DNA of 64,000 bases. It comes from Diospyros lotus. Its lineage: Eukaryota; Streptophyta; Magnoliopsida; Ericales; Ebenaceae. Every line of letters starts with the position of its first letter. The stretch's first letter is position 1. The position numbers and the translations under genes are program-made. The stretch covers positions 11,485,669 through 11,549,668 of the forward strand of contig NC_068344.1 in assembly GCF_014633365.1 (NCBI RefSeq). Direction: 5' to 3'. The notes beneath the pieces were generated by a model that was given only the letters and a program-made list of their open reading frames with translations, ran no database searches and had not been told where the DNA came from. Of the stretch, positions 48,753 through 58,497 are shown piece by piece.

Positions 48753-49305
48753 ATTGCTAGTCCCTTAGCAATCAGACTATACACATGCCAAGTTTTAATA
48801 ACTGTATGAATGTAAAAATTTCAAATTTGAAATCGAAATGCATAAAATTGAATAAATAATTTAGCATTCTAAATCAGATTTTTGGTTAAAGATCATACAA
48901 TCTCAGGAATAGCAATTAGGATGACCAACACACAGACTTACTCTCTTGAAGTTTTGACTCAAATCTCACTATGGATTTTCCCTCCAATAAAAATGATTTC
49001 TCAGGTGTACACACAAGGGGGTGCACCGTTATAAGAGTAAATGCAGAACAAGTTCAAAACTCAGTGTCATCCCAAATACAAGGAACGTATTTTCATGAAA
49101 GAACAAGGAAATTGATATAGCTTCATGATTGGAATAATGCTCTAGATGAGTAACTTCTGAATTTAAACATGATTCCCTACTCCAAACTCGAATTCTGAGA
49201 TCACATGATTTATAGCATAAAATGGGACCAGACTGTGTTGTAATGGGGCTATGAGGTTAATACGGGTTGTCAAAGAAAAGGTAGATTATGGAAAGTGTGT
49301 GTGTC

Positions 49306-49343
<38 letters not shown>

Positions 49344-50492
49344 CAGTTATGCTGAATAGCTAAGAGAAGTTGCCCCATTTTTTTTCACTTTTTTTTTTCT
49401 TTCTTTTTTTTTTTCTCTCTTTTTTTTTTTTTTTCTCTCTTTTTCTCTTTTTCTTTCTCTTTAAATATGAAAATAGATAGACAGATTAATTCCCAAAAAC
49501 ACACCAGGTTGGTCAAAATTCATATTGTTTTGGGTAAAACGAAGGTAGCGAAGAAAGTTGTACTACAAATGGCTCAAAAGGGCTACCAAAGGAGGTTAAT
49601 TTAAAGAAAGAAAAAGGTTTAATAAGCTCAAAATGAAAGAAATTGATCCCCTTATCATGCTTCTACAAAACGATGATACTCAGTCATCTAATTCAGAGTT
49701 TGAAACCAGTCAAACTTATCCGTTATCATACTAGACATTCAATGCGAATTGATGTTTTGAAGCCATTGAAAAGATAAGATAAACAATAAAACATATTTAG
49801 AGTAAGTGTTATTTCACTCAGAATTAACGGTTATTAGGCTCAAACACTCACTTGGGTAATAGTCTCCACTTTTGTTGAGAGATCATACAGTGTACTAATC
49901 AGCTAATTACTGTTACCTTTGACTTTATGACCGATAACTAATTTTTAAATTTTGAATCCCCGATGAATGCAAATTACTTATTCTAATGCATATACGTTTT
50001 CAAATAAGAAATCAATGCATTCATGTTTTGTATTGCAAACTTAACCGGCTATCAGTGCATAACTTCAAGCTTTAGGAATAGCATTATTTAAAACACATAA
50101 TTTTTTTTTTTTTTTTATTATTATTTTTTATTTTTTTAATAAGAGCAGATAAAGATAATCAAAATCACACAATACTACAAACTAGCAATAGCAAACTCAC
50201 AGTTAAATATGAACCAGATAATTCATAATTAGACCTTACACCCCCCAACTTGAATTGCAGTAATAAACTAGGGTTGTTAGGAATACCTGTAACTCCACAA
50301 GTCCATAGATTTGCTGTGAACTGCTAAAACTTAAACAACAAATGAGCATACCATATATATATATATTTATATTTTCACACCAAAATAAAAATTCCATGCA
50401 AGTCATAAGATAAAAAAAAATGCGTCTCAAGAGTACAAAAAGTACTCCTTACTCAGCCATCTTATCAAAGACTTTGCCTAACAACATTCCAC

Positions 50493-50539
<47 letters not shown>

Positions 50540-50639
50540 ACACAACCAAGAAAAATCCTGCAAGTTGTTCAATACTTAAAATGCGTCTCAAGAGTACAAA
50601 AAGTACTCCTTACTCAGCCATCTTAATAAAGAGCATTTC
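48753..50639 (-). other. Non-coding 3' part of the element, with poly-T tracts
   Basis: It holds a T31 tract (about 49310), T/C-rich runs to 49460, another near 50101-50150, a second polypurine-tract-like site at 50241-50255 and a T-tract of about 45 bases near 50490-50535. Two 55-60-bp copies of 'atgcgtctcaagagtac' text (50421 and 50581) frame the last tract. No gene. Confidence 0.6.
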
Positions 50640-51299
50640 TCACAGTGATAAATCTAAATTAATCGGACCCCTTTGGCGCTTGTTACTAATTGCCTTAGAC
50701 CAGTCTATCCAAGGCTCATAAGGATCGTGCTGTGGAACATAAGTGTGTAATTTTTCTAGCAGCTCATCAATGGTGGATGCGGAAATGAGAATCTTTCTTG
50801 CTGAAAGAGAAATGAACTTTTGATCCACAGCCTGATCAAGAAAAGAGAGCAACCCATCAAAAAAATGGTTAACATTTAAAAGTCCAATTGGTTTGGTATG
50901 GAGATTACTCTTGGCCCAGGAGATTATACAAAACATTTCTTCAAGTGTTCCAAAACCTCCTGGTAAAGCAATGAAGGCGTCTGACTGATAAATCTTACAA
51001 GCCATACGCTCAGACATAGAAGTCGTTTCTATAAGTTGACCGCGTGTAATCCCAGAAATATGTGGTTCAGCTAAAGGGAATGGCATTACACCTACCACAG
51101 ATGAATTTCCAAGATGTACAGCTTGTGAAACATAACCATTCAATCCACGACTTCCCCCTCCATATACCAAATTAATTTTTTTCTCTCCTAATTTTTTGCC
51201 TAGTTCGCTTGCTGCAAGTGCGTAACAAATATCACTCCCAAGTTGAGAGCCACAAAGTACACATATGGTTTTGATTCGACGAACTAACTGACCTTCCAT
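50640..51299 (-). CDS. LOG-family cytokinin riboside 5'-monophosphate phosphoribohydrolase, element-borne
   Basis: The 219-residue protein is a full-length LOG (LONELY GUY) family member in one uninterrupted exon. LOG enzymes act in the cytosol and nucleus and release active free-base cytokinin from its riboside monophosphate. Landmarks are 'ICVLCGSQLG' (12-21), 'LVYGGGSRGLNG' (44-55, usually GLMG), 'MSERMACKIYQSDAFIALPGG' region (95-115) and 'PGGFGTLEE' (113-121). Arg98 of the usual Arg-Lys pair is present, but the Lys is Met99, so activity is uncertain. Plant LOG genes normally have several introns, so this copy was probably captured through an mRNA. It lies 167 bp downstream of the unknown gene and on the same strand as gag-pol. 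Start: real ATG, in register with family starts. No disabling mutation. An identical copy is at 62490-63149. Confidence 0.85.
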   Translation of the reverse strand: MEGQLVRRIKTICVLCGSQLGSDICYALAASELGKKLGEKKINLVYGGGSRGLNGYVSQAVHLGNSSVVGVMPFPLAEPHISGITRGQLIETTSMSERMACKIYQSDAFIALPGGFGTLEEMFCIISWAKSNLHTKPIGLLNVNHFFDGLLSFLDQAVDQKFISLSARKILISASTIDELLEKLHTYVPQHDPYEPWIDWSKAISNKRQRGPINLDLSL

Positions 51300-51466
51300 G
51301 TTTGTTCCTTTTGTATGCCCTGGAAAGAGATTTAGCGATCAAAAGTAGCTATACAACAATTCAACAAGAAATAAATACAAACAAAAATCATGCGTATGTA
51401 TAAGTAGTTGTGATTGTGGCTCACATCTTCCTCTGGTTTTACGTCCAGAAACGGCTTAAACACTTT

Positions 51467-52012
51467 CTATGAAGCGGGGATAAGCTTCCCATCCAATTTT
51501 CTTATAGATTGGCAAACAGGGTCGTTTTTAGTCAGATTCCCAAGACTATAGCGTTGGTGGTCACTTCTGAACTGGGTCCATAAAGCAAGAAGTTCTCTTT
51601 GCACTATTCCACATGGATGCGTCTCAAGAGTCAATCGGATATCATCCAAAGACTCCTTACTCAGTCCATCCTTTATGAAACTAATTTTATCTTCTCGATT
51701 TATGGACGTAAACCCCACAGATTTGAATCGTGTGTTACAGGTCCATCGAGCACATTTGTAACAACCATTCACTCTTTTCGCTCTTCTTTTCTTCGAAAAA
51801 CTACTCTTCCCTAAACCTGGAAAGTGCTTAAAACTCGGTGAAGTTTCACCAGCTAATCGAACTTTTGCTTCGATCAGCCAACGAATATCTTCAGGAATGT
51901 TATTATGCATCAACAGCCTAAGTCTTTCACACCTAGCAGCATAAATCTTTTTCAAATCATTCTGTGGGAGAGATGGATAGTATTTGTGAATTTTTGAGAG
52001 ATAAAAATCCAT
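51467..52012 (-). CDS. Unrecognised 181-residue basic protein with CxxCxxxxC, element-borne
   Basis: I do not recognise the family. The ATG at 52012 (MDFYLSKIHKYYPSL) is chosen because upstream codons read through a run of A residues (KKKKK) and lack an ATG. The protein has a helical N-terminal half ('LKKIYAARCERLRLLMHNN', 'IRWLIEAKVRLAG'), a basic stretch 'KKRRAKR' (74-80) that could be a nuclear signal, 'CYKCARWTC' (84-92) that could bind metal with other Cys, and a C-terminal half with 'LTLETHPCGIVQRELLALW'. It has the composition of a normal host protein and no stop. It stands between pol and LOG on the element's coding strand, where Athila-type elements often keep an extra frame; it does not look like a membrane protein. 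An identical copy is at 63317-63862. Confidence 0.6.
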   Translation of the reverse strand: MDFYLSKIHKYYPSLPQNDLKKIYAARCERLRLLMHNNIPEDIRWLIEAKVRLAGETSPSFKHFPGLGKSSFSKKRRAKRVNGCYKCARWTCNTRFKSVGFTSINREDKISFIKDGLSKESLDDIRLTLETHPCGIVQRELLALWTQFRSDHQRYSLGNLTKNDPVCQSIRKLDGKLIPAS

Positions 52013-52885
52013 TTTTTTTTTTTTTTTTAAATAACTATACTGAAAAGAAAGTAAATAACTATAAACTTTGCAAAAGGGATGAGAGTACCTGATCGGAGGA
52101 TAACACAAAGGAGAGAAGATTGAGCTCAAGAAGGGTGACTTGCCTCATACAGATATGGAGTCTCTTATAGAGCAACGGTCATCACTATTCTACACTCGAG
52201 TCGAGACATGTCACAATTACAGGGTCAGGCTTGGCGTCTCTTTTTCAACGCTTGGTGCCTCATTTTTCAACATTTGGCAGTGTGCCTTATCCTTTATAGG
52301 GCAGTGTGATTGCACTGCCCAAGAAAAGATAGCTACCACCAGCGTCAATTCTGTCTCTCTCAATTCAAATTTTTTTTTTTTTAATTTTTTTTTTTTTTGT
52401 GGTAAATTTTTATTATTTTTTTTTTTTTTATTATTTTTTTTTTTTTAGTAGGGGCCCAATAAAATCATATATATCACACAAGACAATATTATCAAGTCAA
52501 TCAAAATTATTTCACTAATAAATCAAAATTATTTCACTAATAAATCAATAAGTACACCTTACCCCCCAACTTAAATTGCGCATTGTCCTCAATCGGCAAT
52601 AAAAGGATAGAAGATAGGCATACCTGACGGTCTTCAATACATGAACTCGTATGGAAAAATTTTTATTTAGACTGCATACAGAGAAACACTATTTGAATCA
52701 AAGTTAATTAAGTAATGCAGAAAATGAACAACTTATATATATACTTCTTTATTATTATTATTATTATTTATTTTTTTTATTTTTTTTTATTTTTTTTTTT
52801 TTTTTTCAGATCTATAAACATCCATTTAACCTAAATGGAAAGGTGGTCTTTTAACGTCAGATTCCCAGACGACATGAAACTTCCC
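52013..52885 (-). other. Spacer between pol and the cargo genes
   Basis: It contains an A-run just before the unknown gene's ATG (complement of about 52012-52028), T-runs at 52370-52446 and 52780-52806, and a third polypurine-like 'aagttggggggtaagg' on the minus strand at about 52557-52575. That last site would be the LTR border if the LTR were 5.9 kb long ('caataagtaca' ending at 52556). No further gene. Confidence 0.5.
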
Positions 52886-55800
52886 TTATTCATCAGATGA
52901 TGGTGGATCATCCAAATCCACAACTCCTTCATTCTCCTCAACACTACCCTGGTATGGTTTCAACCTATGACCATTGACTGTTAGAAGCTGTCCTGACTCC
53001 GGATTTTCTATCTCAAATGACCCATATCCTGAGATGAACTTGATTACAAAAGGGCCGACCCATCGAGACTTCAATTTTCCTGGGAATAGATGCAATCGAG
53101 AATCGTACAAGAGTACCTGTTGCCCTACCTGAAAGCTTTTTCGAATGATGTGCCGATCATGTAACTCTTTCATGCGAACCTTGGCCAATCGTGCATTTTC
53201 AAATGCTTCATTCCGAATTTCCTCAAGTTCATTCAATTGGAGCTTTCTGGATAAGCCTGCTTCAGTTAGACTCTTGTTGATCTTATGAATTGCCCAATAT
53301 GCTTTATGCTCAATTTCCACCGGCAGATGACAAGATTTACCGTATACTAGCCTATAGGGAGACATTCCCAAAATTGTTTTGTAAGCTGTCCTGTATGCCC
53401 AAAGAGCGTCTACTAGTCTTAAGGACCAATCCTTACGATTAGCAGCAACAGTCTTTTCCAATATGCGCTTAATCTCCCTATTGGCTAGCTCGGCTTGACC
53501 ATTGGTTTGGGGATGGTATGGTGTTGCAACCTTATGCAGTACACCATATTTCTTCATTAATCCTGCCACAACTTTATTACAAAAATGGGAACCCCCATCA
53601 CTGATGATTGCTCGTGGCATCCCAAATCGACTGAATATGTTTTCTTTCAAAAATTTCACGACAGTCCTATGGTCATTTGTTCTGGCCGGGATTGCTTCTA
53701 CCCATTTGGACACATAGTCAACAGCAAGTAAGATATATTCATGACCAAATGAATTGACAAATGGGCCCATAAAATCCATACCCCAACAGTCAAAAACTTC
53801 TAACACTTGGATCGGATGTAATGGCATCATGTTTCTCCTTGACAGACTTCCTAACCTTTGACATCGATCACAATTTGAACAGAACTTGTACACATCCTTG
53901 AACAATGTCGGCCAATAAAATCCACTCTGAAAAATTTTTGCAACTGTTTTCTTGACAGAAAAATGGCCTCCACATGCAAGAGTATGACAGAAATTGATGA
54001 CACTTTGTTGCTCATGATCGGGTATGCATCTACGGATGATTTGATCAGGACAATACTTGAAGAGGTAGGGCTCATCCCAAAAGAAGGTTCTGACTTTTCT
54101 GAAAAATTTATGCCTATCTTGCTTACTCCAATGGTCTGGGATCAGACCAGTTGCCAGGTAGTTCGCAATGTCAGCATACCAAGGGACAACAGATGATGCA
54201 CGAATAACATTCACTTCAAACAGTTGCTCATCAGGGAAATTGTCATGAATTGGTTCATCAAATTGTGTGAGATCTTGACTTGGAATCCTTGACAAATGGT
54301 CAGCCACCACATTTTCTACTCCCTTCTTGTCTCTGATTTCAATGTTGAACTCTTGCAGGAGTAAGATCCATCGGAGCAGACGGGGTTTTGCATCTTGCTT
54401 TGTGAACAAATACTTCAGAGCAGCGTGATCAGTAAAAATGATCACTAGTGACCCTACGAGGTAAGATCGGAACTTGTCCAGGGCAAAGACAACTGCTAGT
54501 AACTCTTTCTCTGTAGTGGTGTAATTCTTTTGTGCCTCATTAAGAGTTTTGCTAGCATAGTATATCACATGAGGTTTCTTATCCTTCCTCTGCCCTAACA
54601 CAGCTCCTACCGCGTAATCACTAGCATCGCACATAAGTTCAAACGGGAGGGACCAATCAGGGGACTGAATGATAGGTGCTGAAATGAGTGCATCTTTCAA
54701 TTTATCAAAAGCATTTTGACAGGCAGGACTCCATTCAAACGGAACATCTTGAGACAACAAATGGCACAAGGGTCTTGTTATGGTGCTAAAGGAAGCAATG
54801 AATCTCCTATAAAACCCTGCATGTCCCAAAAAACTTCTGATGTCTTTCACATTCCTAGGGATGGGGAGTTTTTGAATTGTTTCAATTTTTGATCTGTCTA
54901 CCTCCATCCCCCTAGATGAAACGATGTGCCCCAAGACTATGCCCTGTTTCACCATGAAGTGACATTTTTCCCAATTGAGTATCAGATTTGTTTCCTCACA
55001 TCTTGCTAAAACCTTTTTCAAATTCTCCAAACAGGCCTCAAAGTTACTTCCATAAACAGAAAAGTCATCCATAAATACTTCAACAATCTGCTCAACCATT
55101 TCACTGAAAATGCTCATCATACACCTTTGAAAGGTGGCTGGAGCATTGCATAACCCAAATGGCATGCGCCTGTATGCAAATGTCCCAAATGGACATGTGA
55201 AAGTTGTCTTCTCTTGATCTTCTAGTGCAATTTCTATCTGATTGTACCCTGAGTACCCATCTAAGAAACAATAGTAGGCTTGGCCTGCTATTCTCTCCAG
55301 AACTTGATCCAAGAAAGGCAAAGGAAAATGATCTTTCCTTGTCACAGAATTGAGCTTTCTATAATCAATGCACATACGCCATCCTGTCTGGATGCGTGTG
55401 GGAATCAATTCATTATTCTCATTTTTTACAACAGTGACTCCAGACTTTTTGGGTACTACTTGTGTTGGACTTACCCACTTAGAATCAGAGATTGGGTAAA
55501 TTATTCCAGCATCCAATAGCTTCAGCACTTCTTTTCTGACAACTTCTTTCATGTTGGGATTTAATCTCCTTTGCATTTGCCTAACTGGTTTTGCTCCTTC
55601 TTCCAAGAATATCTTATGAGTACAGATCAAAGGGCTAATACCTTGCAAATCTGAAATGGTCCATCCTAATGACTTCCTGTGTGCTTTTAGAACTTTTATC
55701 AGTTGTTGCTCTTGCTGAGGTGTCAAACTTGAAGAGATCACTACTGGGAATGCTTCCCCTTCTCCTAGAAAGACATACTTCAAATCACTGGGCAATGGCT

Positions 55801-58366
55801 TTCTCTCAGGCGTGGACTGATGGCTATCAGGAGCCATGAGCTTACTGTCCAAGTTCCTTAATGGCTCTAAACCAGGCATCCATGTAGGCTTCTCACTTTC
55901 TTTGCTTATGACTTCCATTTCTTTTATTTCTTCAAAATCTTGACTTCCTTCTTTGGGTCTTCTCATGAACTCTTCAAAATAGTCATTGGTCAGTGTTTGG
56001 ATCAAGTCTACCTCCTCCACTTCACTCTCAGTGTCCTGATGTTTGGCTACCCTGAAGATATTCATTTCTACAGTCATGTTCCCAAAAGATAGCTTTAACA
56101 CACCATTCCTACAGTTGATGATGGCATTTGATGTGGCAAGGAATGGTCGACCTAAGATGACTGGCACAGGAGGTTGAGGCCCCTGATGCGGCTGGGTGTC
56201 CAAAACGATGAAGTCTACTGGAAAGTAGAACTTATCGATTTGTACCAGAACATCCTCCACAATTCCTCGTGGAACTTTGACTGATCGATCAGCCAGCTGA
56301 AGGGTCACTCTAGTAGGTTTAAGCTCACCTAATCCCAACTGTTGATACACACTGTATGGCAACAAATTGACACTAGCTCCTAAATCCAAGAGTGCTCGAT
56401 CAACCTTTTGACTTCCTATGATGCATGTAATGGTTGGACAGCCTGGGTCTTTGTATTTGGGAGGAGTTTTCAATTGGAGAATGGCGCTGACTTGTTCAGT
56501 CAAGAATGCCTTTTCATGCACATTTGTTTTTCTTTTGACAGTGCACAAATCTTTCAAAAATTTTGCATATGAAGGTGTTTGTTTGATTGCATCTAACAGC
56601 GGGATGTTGATTCTCACTTGCTTAAACACTTCATATATATCTGTATTTTGTTGCTCTTTTTTCAAATGATTCAACCTTTGTGGAAAAGGTGGTTTGGGCC
56701 TGTATTGAATTTCTTTCTCATTTTCTTTTTGTTTTTCATTTTTTTCATTTTTTTCATTTTTTTCCACGGTGGATTCATAATCTTTTGGTTCTTTTTCTTC
56801 ATCAACATGTTGGTTTATCCTAGGATCAGTTGGTTTCTCAATTATTCTTCCACTTCTTAGGGCAGTCACTGCTTGCACTTGTTCATGAGTGTTGGTTTCA
56901 CTATTTGAAGCTTCTACCTGGTTGGTTTGTCTAATTGGGTTAGGATTAGTTTGGGATGGAAACCTTCCGGGTTCTCTCACACTCAATGTTTGTGTTATCT
57001 TGGTCAACTGGCTCCTAATGTCTTCTACAGCTCTATTTGTTTGGTCTTGATTTTTGACAAGCTGAGCAACCTGATTATTGATACCTGTTTGACTTTGGAT
57101 GAACTGGTGCAAGGTATCTTCCAAAGATCTCCTATGAGGAGGTTGGTAAGTATTGGATGAAGAACCTTGATTTTGTTGGAAAGTGTGCTGTTGTGCAGGG
57201 AAGGGAGGTTGAGAATGATTTCCAAAATCATTTCTCCAAGAAAAATTGGGGTGATTTCTATTATTGGGATGGTATGAATTGTAGTTCTGATTATTCCCAT
57301 AATAGGCTCCACTCTGATTTTGATTTTGTCTCCCCTCAAAGTTGTGTGAATGATTGTTATTAGTCTGCCCATACAATACCTCCTTGAAAGCAGGTAGGGT
57401 AGGACATTCTTCAGTTGAATGATCTATTGCATCACACACAACACACTTTACTTCCACTTGATTAACAGATTGCACCTTTTTGGGTTGCATGTTTTCAACT
57501 TTCTTTGTTAAAGCAGTTAGTCTTGCATTTAAATCATCACTCTCACTTAGTTGGTATCTCCCTCTAGGTTGTGGATTTTCTCTTGAATCAAGAGCAGATG
57601 TTGGACCAACTTCCCAGTTTCTTGTATTCTCAGCCAATGTGTCAAAGAAGTGGAAAGCTTCTTCTGGAGTCTTCTCATAGAATTCTCCATTGCACATTGT
57701 AGAAACTAGCATTTTCAATTGTGGAGTGAGTGAATCATGAAAGAAACTGACCACTCTCCATTGCTCAAAAGCATGGTGCGGACAAGTGTGAAGAAGGTCT
57801 TTAAACCTTTCCCACGCTTGAGCAAAATTCTCATTTGGTTTACAGGCAAAGTTCATGATTTGTCTTTGAAGAGTAGCAGTTCTGTTGGCAGGGAAGTATT
57901 TTTTTAAGAAAGTTGTTTGCATTTCTCACCAAGTTCCTATAGATCTAGGTGAGAGAGTGCTTAACCATATTTTTGCCTTATCTTTCAGTGAGAATGTAAA
58001 GAGTTTTAATCTGATGACATCCTCATTTACTGTATGGTCCATGCAAGTGCTACATACTTCCTCAAATTCTTTCATATGAGTATATGGATTTTCAGAATCC
58101 ATGCCATGAAAAGTTGGCAACAATTGGATTGTGCCAGGTTTGAAGTTAAACCTATGGTGGTTGATGGGAAGAATAATACAAGAGGGGGTTGTCTGCCTAG
58201 GAGGATGAAGATACTCTCTGAGGGGTCTGATCATCTCCTGATCAATGGGATCAGGGTCACCGTGGTCACTACCACGTGCAGACATGTTGTGTGCAAGTGG
58301 TATGTTCTCATTGTGTTGAGACATGAGCGATTGATTTTCTACAGTTCTACCAGACCTAAGTATCAT
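52886..58366 (-). CDS. Athila gag-pol polyprotein, with one in-frame stop
   Basis: One frame of 1826 codons runs from ATG 58366 ([12 protein letters not shown]) to 52886, broken only by TGA at 57926-57928 (codon 147) inside gag. Downstream of the stop, numbered from the Met at 57922: rest of gag ('[14 protein letters not shown]'), CCHC zinc knuckle at 160-173, aspartic protease 'LLDLGAS' at 511-517 (D-L-G is normal in this lineage), reverse transcriptase with 'FMDD' at 950-953, RNase H with Asp1099 and Asp1165, and integrase with H1313/H1320 and C1351/C1354, then D1383, D1442 and E1478 (D-D-35-E). All catalytic residues are present. The products package, copy and insert the element. The stop separates most of pol from the gag start; it is either a recent CGA-type to TGA loss or a readthrough site. 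Confidence 0.93.
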
Positions 58367-58474
58367 ACACAATGGACAAACAAAAATAAAGTAAAAAGAA
58401 ACAGAGTTACCGAATTTATCAGGAGATGCTTCTTCTTTCTCTTTTTTTTTTTTCTTTTTTTTTTTGCCTCAATC

Positions 58475-58492
58475 TCCCCGGCAACGGCGCCA
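58475..58492 (-). other. Primer binding site for tRNA-Asp
   Basis: The plus strand 'tccccggcaacggcgcca' equals the 3' end of plant tRNA-Asp including CCA. On the element's strand it is 'tggcgccgttgccgggga', five bases from the LTR end. tRNA-Asp priming is typical of Athila elements. Gag starts about 109 bp downstream. Confidence 0.93.
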
Positions 58493-58497
58493 AAATT

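Noticed and set aside
51320..51424. Possible 105-bp intron between the unknown gene and LOG
   Set aside because: GT..AG words fit, but removing it does not put the two frames in register and nothing else supports splicing; left as an open possibility only.
52040..52088. Possible intron in the 5' leader of the unknown 181-residue gene
   Set aside because: Donor and acceptor words are fair but the 49-base distance is too short for a normal plant intron.
53502..57680. Several 60-115-residue frames antisense to gag-pol
   Set aside because: Shadows of the polyprotein frame without start context, domains or support.
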